64,000 bases of DNA from Selaginella moellendorffii. Lineage: Eukaryota > Streptophyta > Lycopodiopsida > Selaginellales > Selaginellaceae. The translations under genes were made by a program, and so were the position numbers. Location: NCBI RefSeq assembly GCF_000143415.4, contig NW_003314304.1, positions 10,905 through 74,904 on the forward strand. Reading direction: 5' to 3'. The notes beneath the pieces are model-generated. The model was not told the DNA's origin, searched no databases, and saw only the letters and a list, made by a program, of their open reading frames with translations. Positions 21,974 to 32,836 of the stretch are shown here, piece after piece (position 1 is the first letter of the stretch; each line of letters begins with the position of its first letter).

Positions 21974-24900
21974 ATGGCCTTCAGGGTTGGGGAAAAGGTT
22001 TACATTTTGAATGGTGGGAAGAGAGTTGCAAAAAGGACCCTTGTGTCTATGGATCGGAACTTTGTTATACACTGTCAAAGGCTTGGGGAAGGCAATGCTG
22101 CTGTATCAGTAGAGACTGTCTTCGATGGGAATGTGGTCGCTATTGAACGAGGAGAGATGGTCGTCGGGGTAAATGTTGTTGTTGCCTTGAAAAATTTGCA
22201 GAAGAAAGCAGATGTTGGGGACAGCGCAAGTGCGACGCATGTTCCCTCCGTGGATCTTAAGAATCGTGCTACATGGATTCAGGCAAAGGTGTTTCTAAAC
22301 AACCCCGAGGGGGAGGTGGTAGCTGAGGGCTTAGCCACAGTTGTCGATCCAAGAGATGCGGTTGCTAATCAAGAATTGGGCTGGGATGATATTGGAGTTG
22401 CAATTTTAGAGGTTGTTGACATAGAAGAAAACAGTCTGACTATTGGAAGCATTGTGCGGTGGAAATTGAGGCATTTAGTGTTTGAGAATGTGAAGGATTC
22501 ACAATCAAACACCACTACAACTGATGACAGAACATCTCTTCATGGGAAAAGAAAGTACACCTTCCTACAGCGCAGCCAAAGGGATCTGAGCAACGAACCG
22601 AAAAGGCAGAAAATGGCGATGGAGGTTCGAATGGTCTCGACAGTTGCTTGTTGCAAGAGGAGGTGCTGTCAACATGCTGATTGGGATGCTATTGAAGAGG
22701 AGAGAGCAAGATACAAGACATTGTCCTGGAAGGCAGCTCGCAATTTTGTGTATGAGGCATTACGGTCATCTGTTGATGCTTCAGAACATCAGGTGGGGGG
22801 CATGGTCTTCCAGAGGGGTTTGGTCTGCATGAAGGCATGGAGAATCATTTATGGAGTCCCTCGAACCACATTCTACAGAATCAAAACTGAGTTTGAGGAA
22901 CAAAGGGTTCAACAGGCAGTCCATGGGAACGACGGTACGCACAAAACCAGGGGTCATGTTGTATATGGAGAGGCAATCTTCAAGAGGTTTGTCGAGACAT
23001 GTAGCGAGCAGCAACCACATAAAACCCGCCTCTTGGAAGATGGAACACGAGACACCCAACGAGTTCTGCCTTCCATGTATACCAAGGGGGCCATATTGGA
23101 AGATGTGAATCGGGAACTCCAGAGTAATGGCTACAGGAAGCTGAGCCAATCTAGATTTAGTAGATTGTGGAGCAACAGGTTTAGGGATGTGAGTATAGGA
23201 AAGTACTCCAGCTTTTCAAAGTGTGACGAGTGCACTGCTATCAAAATGGCTTTGTCGAAGAATTCTTGCAGCGCTCAAGAGCGAGAGACGTTGGTTAGAA
23301 GGCGGCTCGACCACAACATCGAGCAGAGAAGCTGCAGGACTGCATATTATCATAACAGGATTCTCTCCATGGAGAGACCTGACTCTTACCTCTGCATCAT
23401 CCACGACAAAATGGACCAGAAAAAGACGTGCTTACCTCGACTCAATCCTGCCCCCAAGGCAATCTCTTCATCCATGCAGCTGCCTGTGTCTCTGTTTGGC
23501 ATAATCGCTCATGGGCATGGTGCCCAGAACTATGGGAACTTCTTTGTACCTCTATGGGGTGGCGGGGGTGCAAACATGATGATTGCGTCCCTAGCAAAAC
23601 ACTTAAGGTCTCTGCAAAGTGCGCAAACTGAGCTGAACGGCCAACCCTTGCATAAGGCCCTTGTCAATCGAACCCCATACAGGGTTCAGCTGGAGGAGGA
23701 GCAAAGGCTTGCAGTATCGCGTGGGGCCCCATGCCATCCCAGTGAATATGTTGGCCGTCAGATTGTAGGGTTATCACGTGAGGCCTCATGCCATTCCGAT
23801 GAGGCTGGTCGCCCGGTGAATGCACAGCCTCATCCAAACGAAGCAGAATCTCAAGGAAGTTCTTGCGGCCGATGTGGCCTTCCACCCCATCTTCTGCTCC
23901 AAACAGACAATGCTGGCAGTGAGAACAAAAACATGTACGTCTTCGCGTACTTGGCGATGCTTGTTGCCAAAGGCATATTTGAAATGGTTACACTTGGCTT
24001 TCTCATGGTTGGGCACACTCATGAAGACGTCGATGCCATGTTCAGTCACCTGGCAGAGTCCCTCCGGCGATCCAATGTCCTCACCCTCCCACAACTCTAC
24101 GATGAATTCCAAAATTGCATCAAAGGCACTGTTGAAGCTGCACTTGTGACAGAGGTTCCAGACTTTAAGGGGTTTGTAAGAGGCTACATCAGGGACGGAT
24201 CCGAAACGCTGATTGGCCACTCCAAGCCTCTTCAGTTTCATTTCAGCATGCGTGACGGTGCTCCAGTGATGAGGTACAAGATGAGAGAATGGGACACAGT
24301 GTGGCTGCCAGTGGACGGCATTGAACTCTTCAAGAGAGATCCCATAACTGGGGAACCTATGATTCCTCAGGGTTCCCCACGGCCGATGCACCCGGATGGA
24401 CTCAAAGACCAGGAAAGTATAGTGGCCGGGATTAGACAGCATATTGCCTTCTGGAAGAGGGGGTTGGTGTTTGGTGGAGAATCCTATTTTAAGAGGTGCA
24501 AGCCTTTGCTCGAATACTGGGAGAAGATTATATCTGCTATCCAAAATGGGCCGGTTGTATATGAAGAATTGGAAGAGTCCTTTTGGCCAGAACCCAGAGC
24601 ACCAGATACTAGCGGAACAATGTCCTCTGGAAATGCAGTGACAGATAACGATGTTGAGGATCACTATTGTGGGCCGAGGAACAAGAAGCCGGATTCAGCA
24701 TTCAATCCAGTACAAGTCTGCAAAGGAATGGTCGTGCTTGTCAGACCCAGTAATAAAAAACAAATGATATGGGTGGGGCGCTGCATCACTGATGCAGAGG
24801 AGGACGCGGAAACTAACTCCTTCAATGTAACTGTGGAGTGGTTCAAGCCAAGTTCCGGATATACGAAGGATTGCCTAGAAAAGAGATGGGTGCTGAATCC

Positions 24901-25112
24901 AAGGGATCCCAGCATGAGCATATCGGTGGATAATGTTGTGCATGGTTGGATGCGGAAGCAGAGTGCCACCATCACCTTGCCAGACCATGCAAGAGATGCA
25001 GCAAGAGCATTCATAACCCGGGTTCAAGGTGAGATTTAATATTCCTTTACTAAGTTTCTAATGTATTTTATTTCAAGGTGAACAATCCGAATCTGAATCA
25101 GAGGAGGCGTGA
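21974..25112 (+). CDS. Transposase-like protein with RNase H-like DDE/D core
   Basis: Exon 21974-25028 spliced to 25078-25112 gives about 1,030 residues with an acidic SESESEEA tail; without splicing it ends five codons later at 25039. A strong acceptor ends at 21972, one base before the ATG, so a leader intron is likely. Conserved-looking blocks: HDKMDQKKTCLP (D478, D481), LLLQTDNAGSENKN (D645) and FLMVGHTHEDVDAMF (residues 677-690). From memory this set matches the RNase H-like domain of proteins annotated DUF7869, often found as multicopy genes. CXXC pairs near residue 416 may bind zinc. The N- and C-terminal parts look like small beta-barrel modules. Two palindromes lie inside the frame between residues 582 and 607 and are translated. 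Divergent from the giant gene. Transposase function is inferred. Confidence 0.65.
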
Positions 25113-25704
25113 TGGCATGTGGCCCTTTGCACTAGTATATCTTAATACTGGTCTGAGAAATAGAATGGCATGTGCCCTCAGGCCTTTTACTAAATCACCT
25201 TTGAAAGAAATGCAAGCCTCTATGTCGTAAAAAAAAGGTACTAGAGAAATTCCTTAATAATATGAATGTTATTTAGTTTCATGAAAATACACTAAGGGTC
25301 AAATGAGTTAAATGACTTCTCCAGACTAGCAATGCCTCTTGCTACACCTTCACAATTAGATTCGTTAGAAAAAGATAACATTGAATAATATCTAAATGTT
25401 CTCACCATTAAGTTATATGTCTGGCTAATAGGAATGACGTTCATCTTGGAAAGCTCACCACACGCTCAATGAACAAACAAATAGTGTGTGTGCGCATGCC
25501 ATCGCTCTTCTTTAGCTTCAGATTCGTCTTGTTCACCTTGACAATGAGATTTATTATACAACCAGATGGACTCAGTCTGGACACAAAGTCACTGCGCTAG
25601 TCACCATGCCCCAGATATGTCTAGCCCCTGGACAAAAAACATATAATTTCACGTCATTTTCAAATACTTGAAAATTTGTACCTAGTCCCATTTTACTGAA
25701 TAAA
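25113..25704. other. Right subterminal region of the putative element
   Basis: Downstream of the transposase stop are two degenerate palindromes (25112 and 25165) and a half-copy near 25495 (GCATGCCAT). No gene is seen before the right inverted repeat. Confidence 0.5.
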
Positions 25705-25727
25705 TCCCACTTTAACGAAATAGAGCT
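25705..25727 (-). repeat. Right terminal inverted repeat
   Basis: Exact reverse complement of 12571-12593. TTA (25728-25730) follows, the same three bases that precede the left repeat. Gypsy integrase homology begins within this TTA. Confidence 0.7.
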
Positions 25728-25728
25728 T

Positions 25729-26820
25729 TACTTGACTCGTTGGGTGGAAGTTGGTGCTCTTGCTAGTGCCTCTGCAACTGCTGTTGGATACTTCCTCCTC
25801 AATCAAGTGGTGTTCCAGCATTCTTGTCCAGAACGGATTCTTTCGGATAATGGTCCTGCATTTATGGCTGAGGTATTTCATGTTTTGACATCTCGGTTGG
25901 GGATACGCCACACTTTTACGAGTGCTTATCATCCACAATCAGACGGTCTGGTGGAACGGCTCGTTCGGACATTCAAAGGGATGATTGCGAAGTATGTGAA
26001 CTTTCAACATTCGGATTGGGATGGTTATTTGCCGTCTCTTCGGTATGCTTATGTCACAGGGGTGCAGAGTTCTGTTGGTGCTTCACCATATAAACTTCTA
26101 TATGGTCATGATCCAATATTACCAACAGAGCTAGGTTTACCTTCGCGATTGCCACGAGCTCCTGATGCTAGGTCATGGGATCAATATTTGACAAGCATTC
26201 TTCCACTTGTCCGAGCAGAGTCTGCTGAACACTTAGGCCGCGTACAAGTGGGACAACAACGGCGCTACAATTCCCATCATCGTCCACCAGTGGAGTACAA
26301 AGTGGATGATTTGGTGTTAGTCCATTTTCCCCATCTTACGGTACGTGGTTTATCTAAGGGGCTCCTTGCGCAGTGGAAAGGACCGTATCGGGTGTTGCGG
26401 CAAGTTGGACCACAAGTTTATGAGGTTCGGCATGACGTTCAGCAGGCCGATCCTCCGGAGATTGTGCATGTGCAGCGGTTAAAACGCTTCATACAGAGGG
26501 ATCAGGAGCAGTTAATACCGTTTACAGATCCACCGATGCCTCCTCCTGACGTTCCTCCAGATCCCAGCCCATCTACAAGAGAACCCTGACGGCCTTCCAT
26601 TATTCCGAGAGGAGGGGATGATGTGAGGGCCAAGTGTACGGCTACGATGCCGTATACTAATATTAGCGTAGTGGATTTTGGTAGCCGTCGGATTGGTTTC
26701 AATCCGGACCACTCGCTCTTGTATATAAGCTAGGGTTTTTAGGTTAATTGATATGCACATTTCTGTATTCCCTTTCCATATTCCATGCACTCACAATATG
26801 TATTATTTATTATTAATACC
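25729..26820 (+). mobile_element. Truncated Ty3/gypsy element, family B, copy 1 (integrase end plus LTR)
   Basis: An uninterrupted frame to 26589 (about 285 codons) encodes the second half of an integrase: SDNGPAF, then HPQSDGLVERL with the catalytic Glu, then the GPYRVL module. The first catalytic Asp and everything upstream are missing because homology starts exactly at the edge of the right inverted repeat. A purine tract (GAGAGGAGGGG, about 26608) and an LTR beginning TGAGGGCCAAG (26622) follow. It is the best preserved of the three family B copies; the related copy at 31360-32210 has many stops. Confidence 0.82.
26622..26820 (+). repeat. LTR of gypsy family B
   Basis: Starts TGAGGGCCAAGTGT and carries a TATA-like TTGTATATAAG near 26716. 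It is similar to 32239 onward (plus) and, inverted, to the stretch left of 56130. The right end is not certain. Confidence 0.65.
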
Positions 26821-27790
26821 CTTAAAAATATTTTCACAAATATTTTTTAAATTAAATTTTCTGATGAGTTAAGCTAATAAGTTTATAGTATTATACTACT
26901 CAAGCATAGGACAACTCAGTTTTTTGAATTTCACAAATAGAGAAATAAGTTTACTTTTTATATTTAATTAAGGCTACTTTATAAAAAAATATGAGGCTAG
27001 ACACAAATAATTTGCTATGCATTGCATGTAGCAGCATGTAATGAAGTAATAGAAATGCTTTGAATTTTAACATTTTTGAAACATACACACATCTAGATTT
27101 AATTAGATGAGTTTTTATAATGTTTTTATAATTTTGGTGGTAGCCTCAAAAACATCTTGAAGTCCTTGCAATAGTCATATATCATCTAATTGTCTTTAAC
27201 CTGGTATCTTCATCCTTAACCAAAAACATTGATCTTTTCCACCACTGTCGCACGGATATGTACGGGCGACAAGTGTCAATATGAACAGGGTTCTAATCCG
27301 GTGGTGGGAATTCAAATTTCTAGACTTTTTACATTTCTCACTTTTTGCCTTAGGGTAACGGGCCCAATGCTCACTCTGGTCCTTAATTCCGGCCACCTCT
27401 GGCCCAAACCATGTCTATGTGATAAATGGAAAATTACATGGTAATTTTTTGGCAGGTTCTATTGCATTCTAGGTTTATATATATAAATTATAAGTGTATT
27501 TACTGATCAAATGATAAGTGGAATAATTTATTTGAATTATAAATTCAACCTTTTCAAAAAAAGAAACATTAAGAAAACACAACTATTCAAACTCATATAA
27601 AAGTTTGAAAACAATTATTATAATTAGATAATAGTGATAAAATAAATTAAAACTTTATAAACACAATAATTTCATCTTTGTTATTTATATTGAATTGGAG
27701 TTCATATTATATTGCAGTAATGTAAGTGTTGCACAATATTTTTTCATTTCTAAAATATATCTATATTTACTTATTATTTGGAAATATATA
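26821..27790. other. AT-rich DNA, no gene seen
   Basis: Long A/T-rich stretches with one more GC-rich island (about 27230-27420). The word GGTTCTAATCC there resembles a Pol III B box, but no A box or tRNA fold accompanies it. Confidence 0.55.
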
Positions 27791-27799
27791 TAATAATTT

Positions 27800-30700
27800 A
27801 CTTCGTAGGAATCCAGGAGTTCTTTCTCAAGAATCCTAGGGATGATGTGTACCATTGGTTCGATCACTTCACGATGATTGCCACATATCATTCTTGGGAT
27901 GATGCTCGATATTTGCATGAGTTTCCCACGTGTCTCCAAGGGATGGTGTTGCAGTGGTACAATAATTTGAGAGTAGCCAACTCGTGGGGATTGGAGTGTT
28001 CTCCCAGATGTCTTCAAACACGCCTTTGGACATGCCGATGACTATGATGATGCCTTTCAACAATTGCATCGTTTTCACCAAGGGCCATCTGAGTCGGTGA
28101 TGCAATTTGGCATTTGTTTCCGAAGTCTTTTGCTTCGTGCGGAGCCAAATATGTCGGAGCTGATCAAACTAGGAATGTTGTGGCCAACACTTTGTCAAAA
28201 CTTTGTCCTACTTGTGCATGCACTTGCTCCTACCACCCTTGATGATGCTCTTTGCTTGGCACAACGTTATGAGACTTCGCCTCTTCCACTTCTCGCTGCA
28301 CATTCTTCAGTTCCACTTTCTATGGGTGATGGTCTTGTTCCAATGGAGGTTGATGCTACTGCTGCTCAAGTCCAAGACAAGGGCGAGGATGTGGTCATGG
28401 TCGTGATGTTCGCTGCTGAGCATGTGATGAAGTTGGTCATACTTATCGCGTTGTTGGCGTTTTCCGGATTGGTGACCTCCATTTCCTAGGTGGAAACCTT
28501 GGCGTCAGCAACATCCCGTTGGTGCTGCTGCAGTGGAAGGTTTGGACACCAAGATGCATCCGGGAAACAAGGAGTCGCACGAGTAATGAAGGGACCTTGC
28601 ACGAATAAGTCAGTGACCCCTCCATCTTTCTTTCGGGAATATCATCAAGGGGTTCACTCGGCACTGGTTCATCCATTATTTACTTTCCAAGCTCGTTTTT
28701 ATAACAAAAGGTCTCCTATTATTCTCTCCGTGTTGGTTGATACAGGTTTGAGTTTATCTTCTATTGCTTGACCTATTGCCACTTGTGCAGTGGAACTAGT
28801 TTTCATTCTTTATGGCAATAGCTGTACATATGCATGTGCACAAGATGAGGTGGACCTAGTTGTGCGTGTGGGCGATCTTGAGCTTGAGTTGCAGTCATTG
28901 CGGGTGGTGCCGAGTCAAGCTTTTGACCTCATTCTTAGTATAGATTGGTTTCAGCACAGTCATGCCAAGTGTGACTTTGAGGCTTCTCCCCCTTGTCTTA
29001 TACTTTCTTATCTTTCATCTTGTAAGCTCCTGAGTTTGGACTTCCTGGGAGGTCACCCAGCCCAGTACTATTCAAACCCAAGGACGCTTAACCCCAAGTA
29101 TCCCAAGACCCTTAATCGATTGGAAAAAGGGGGTGCACTCTTATTCATGGGCCCTTTTCCTTTATATTTGAACCCCATTGACCATCTCTCGAGTCGTTCT
29201 CTTTGGTTGCTTACACATCTATTCCTCTCACTTCCGTACCTCTTTGTCCCTCTATTTCTACCTTTGCTTCCATTAGTTTTGTTCCCCCACTATTTCCTCC
29301 TATGTTTCCATCTTGTTTTACTCTTTTCTTTTCTGATCCCTCTGACAACCTTTCTATTGCAGCGGTTGACTAGCTCATGAAGGAGTATTTTGATTTCTTT
29401 GAGTTTGACTTATCGTTTGGGGCCAAAATTGCCACACGTCATCCGATTCTAACCGGGGATGCTCGTCCAATCAAGGTTCTTGTTCGTCGTCGATCACCCA
29501 AGAAGATCAAAATTTTACATGCAAACGTCAAGGAGATGTTGGAAAACGGTGTTATTCGGAAGTCACGGAGTCTTTGGGCATGTGAACCTCATCTTGTGAC
29601 TAAGCCTGATGGGAGTATTCATTTCTGCATTGACTATCGTCCGTTAAACGAAGTGACGATCCCAAATGTGTACCCTCTTCCTCACACTACTGATCTCTTG
29701 AATCATTTGGGGCAAAGTCATTGGTTCACCAAGTTAGATCTTGCTTCTAGGTACTGGCAAGTATCGATGGCCGAAGTAGATATTCCTAAGACTGTTTTTT
29801 GTACACCATTTGGTTTGTACAAGTTCTTGGTGATGCCGTTTGGTTTGAACAATGCTCTAGCAACTTTCCAGTGGATGATGGACAAGGTTCTTTGCGATAT
29901 ACTGGAGGTGACTGTTAACTTCATTGATGATGTCTTGATCCACTCAAAGGGGACATAAAAGGAGCACTTTCGTGATGTTTGTAAAGTGTTGGATCTACTA
30001 TGTGACGTTGGTTTAAAGTTGAAGCAGTCAAAGTGCGTATTTGGGTCCAAGGACAACTTATCTTGGGTACCGTATTTCGTATGAGGGTTTGCAAGTTAAT
30101 CCTGAAAAACTTGTGGTTGTTCTAAAGTTCCCTACTCTAAAGTGTGTGAATGATGTGTAGTGCTTCTTGGGCAAGGTGTAGTATCTTGATTATTTTGTGG
30201 ATCATCTTTCTAATTGCACTACACCATTGTGAGCGTTGCTAAAGTCATCAACGTCATTTTTCATTTAGTCTCCGGACTATGAGCGGGCATTCATGGATCT
30301 CAAAAAGCTATTGATGACTCCTTTGGTTTTGGCATATCCTGACTACACTCGACCTTTTATTTTGCGCGTGGATGCTTATGACATTGGCTTTGGAGGTGTG
30401 TTGATGCAAGAAAGCTCGAGTGTGCCTGGTCAGCACCATCCCATTGCGTATATAAGCCATACATTACAACTAGCGGAGATAAACTACTCCAACATAGAGA
30501 AGGAGTGTTTAGCAGCAGTCTGGGAAACTTCATGCATATCTACATGGTTCTCGGATGTTACTTGAAGGTGACCATGTTGCTGTTACTTCATTATTGAAGC
30601 GGAAGATCCTAATTGGTTGTACTGCTCGATGGGCTTTAAAGCTTCAGATATATGATTTTGATATTGTTCATCACCCAGGGAGTTCTATGACTGATACTAA

Positions 30701-32400
30701 TGTCCTTTCTCGAGCTCTTTTTCCTTCTCCACTCTCTTCTCATGTTTTTTATGAGCCTATTATTTCAGCATTTATGGATTTTCTATACGAGGATTCTGTG
30801 CCGTTAGCGGTTATTGTACTTAATGTTCAGTGTCCACAAGGTGTAGAGCAAGATCTACCTTCTCTCGATAAAGTTTGTGAGGCTCAAAAGATTGAGCCAA
30901 GGATTTGAAGGCTTTGAGATGGGTGTGAGAATCTTGCATCACTTGCTAGTGACTTGTTTTTCCGGCATTTACATTCTCAATATCGCCTTGAAGATGGCCT
31001 TTTTTATTTTGACGGATCCTGATGATCATTTACGGTTGGTGGTGCCTTCTGTCTTTATTTCGCGGTTTCTCCATGCCTATCATGATTCTCCTATTCTAGG
31101 TGGGCATATGGGACATCATTGTATAACCGAGAAGCTGCGCAGGTCTTTCTATTGATCGGAGATGCAACATGATATTATCTGGTATGTGCGTAATTGCGTT
31201 TGGTGCCAAACTCGTAATACTCCCTCTCGTGCTGCGGAAGGACGGTTAGAGTCAATTGTAGTTTCCCATCTGTTTGAGTTTGTGGCATTTGATTTTTTTC
31301 CACGGTCAACTACTGGCAATGAGTATGTTATTATTGCTTCTGACTACTTGACTCATTAGGTGAAAGTTGGTGCTCTTGCTAGCACTTCTGCAACTACTGT
31401 TGGATACTTCCTCCTCAATCGAGTAGTGTTCCAGCATTTTTGTCCAAAGTGGATTCTTTCGGATAATAGTCCCTCATTTATAACTGAGGAATTTTATGTT
31501 TTGATGTCTCAGTTGGGGATATGCCACACTTTCACAAGTGCTTATCATCCACAATCAGACGGTCTGGTGAAACGACTTGTTCGGACATTCAAAGGGATGA
31601 TTGCAAAATATGTGAACTTTTAACATTTGGATTGGGATGGTTATTTGCCGTCTTTTCGGTATGCATATGTTACAAAGGTGCAGAGTTCTATTGGTGCTTC
31701 ACCATATAAACTCCTATATGGTCATGATCTAATATTACCAATGGAATTGGGTTTACCTTCGCAATTGCCACGAGTTGCCAATGCTAAGTCGTGGGATTAG
31801 TATTTGACGAGCATTCTTCCACTTGTCTAAGCAGAGTCTGCCTAACACTTAGGCCGTGTACAAGTGGGACAACAACAACATTACAACTCCCATCATTGTC
31901 CACCTGCGAAGCACAAAATGGATGATTTGGTGTTAGTCCATTTTCCCCATTTTACGGTACGTGGTTTATCTAAAGGGCTCCTTGTGCAATGGAAAGGATT
32001 GTATCGAGTGTTGCAGCAAGTTGAATCACAAGTTTATGAGGTTTAGCATGACGTCTAGTAGGCCGATCCTTTAGAAATTGTGCATATGCAGGGGTTAAAA
32101 TGCTTCATACAAAGGGATCAAAAGCAATTAATACCACTTATAGATCCACCAATGCCTCCTCCTGATATCCCTTTAAATCTTGGCCCATATATAAGAGAAT
32201 CCTGGTAGTTTTTTATTATTCCGAGAAGAGGGGATGATATGAGGGCCAAGTGTATTATTATGATGCCATATACAAATATTAGTGTAGTGGGATTTTAGTA
32301 GCCATCGGATTAGTTTCAATCTGGACAATTTACTCCTATATATATGCTAAGGTTTTTGGGCTAATTGATATATACACACTCACAAGTATAATTTTTTTTT
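27800..32400 (+). mobile_element. Decayed Ty3/gypsy element, family B, copy 2
   Basis: Pieces appear in the normal order: gag (27800-28290), a protease-like LVDTG (about 28730-28745), RT with MPFGLNNA and FIDDVLIHSK (29377-29958), RNase H (30293-30565, 30580-30720), integrase zinc region and core (31020-31623), C-terminal module (31860-32046) and an LTR from 32239. Frameshifts and in-frame stops are frequent. No intact 5' LTR is seen before gag; the LTR at 26622 is the nearest candidate but is far less decayed. The element is old and inactive. The RT active site reads FIDD instead of YxDD/FxDD with Leu or Val, as in many plant gypsy elements. Confidence 0.85.
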
Positions 32401-32836
32401 TCATATTTTTGGTTTTTTTATTCCTTATATATAAATAGCATCTAACAGATTTCATTAACTATTAATTTAATAGCTTAAATATACCTATTTTTTAACTATT
32501 GATTAAAGTATACTTTAACCGAACCAGAAAAGAATATTCAAGGAGGGCTTTGGTTGGGTTTGAAGGGTTGGTTGGTTTTGCGGTAGTACGCTTTTCAACG
32601 CGCACGCCTTCCACGATGTCAAATAAAACAGCGCAAACAAGAAGACCTTGCAAGGCCCTAGACCGATCGTTCGAATCTCCATCTGCACGCGATCGACTGA
32701 TCGATCGAATCTCCATCCGCGGGCGATCGACTGATCGATCTATCTCTCGCCAAGGTAAGCGCTCGCTCTCCGGTTAGGTTTTGATGCCTGGCGAGCTAGG
32801 GATTGAAATGCGGGTTCTCACGAGCTGTCTGCCAGG
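32401..32836 (+). promoter_or_regulatory. Upstream region and leader intron of the MTHFR-like gene
   Basis: A roughly 34-bp segment (GAATCTCCATC... then GCGATCGACTGATCGATC) is repeated in tandem at about 32673-32740. A leader intron (GTAAGC at 32755 to CAG at 32835) ends one base before the ATG at 32837. Confidence 0.6.

Larger units (their letters stand above)
14033..25186. repeat. Family of about 19 dispersed 22-bp palindromes
   Basis: The half-site ATGGCRTGNGG is followed directly by its inverted complement. Copies start at 14033, 14108, 15340, 15531, 15672, 17170, 18447, 18507, 18584, 19396, 20226, 21097, 21711, 21809, 21879, 23716, 23773, 25112 and 25165. Those at 20226 and 21097 are 25 bp long with an altered right half, and the last two are degenerate. 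14108 is a perfect palindrome. They lie in introns (15340, 15531, 15672, 17170), the 5' leaders of both genes, the central spacer, inside coding exons (14033, 14108, 23716, 23773) and at the transposase stop. None was noticed outside the inverted-repeat boundaries. Confidence 0.88.
12571..25727. mobile_element. Putative 13.2-kb DNA element with terminal inverted repeats
   Basis: The block is bounded by a perfect 23-bp inverted repeat (12571-12593 and 25705-25727), with TTA directly outside both ends (12568-12570 and 25728-25730). Inside are two divergent coding units: a giant ParB-like/HAD protein on minus and a transposase-like protein on plus. A 3.6-kb non-coding centre separates them. A 22-bp palindrome family is found only between these ends. 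The coding units avoid the strong AT bias outside. Against a clean insertion: the right flank is mid-integrase of a gypsy element, while the left flank is not the matching gypsy sequence. The superfamily is unknown to me. Confidence 0.58.

Noticed and set aside
27270-27320. B-box-like GGTTCTAATCC suggesting a tRNA or SINE
   Set aside because: No A box, no acceptor stem and no poly-A tail; one 11-base match is weak.
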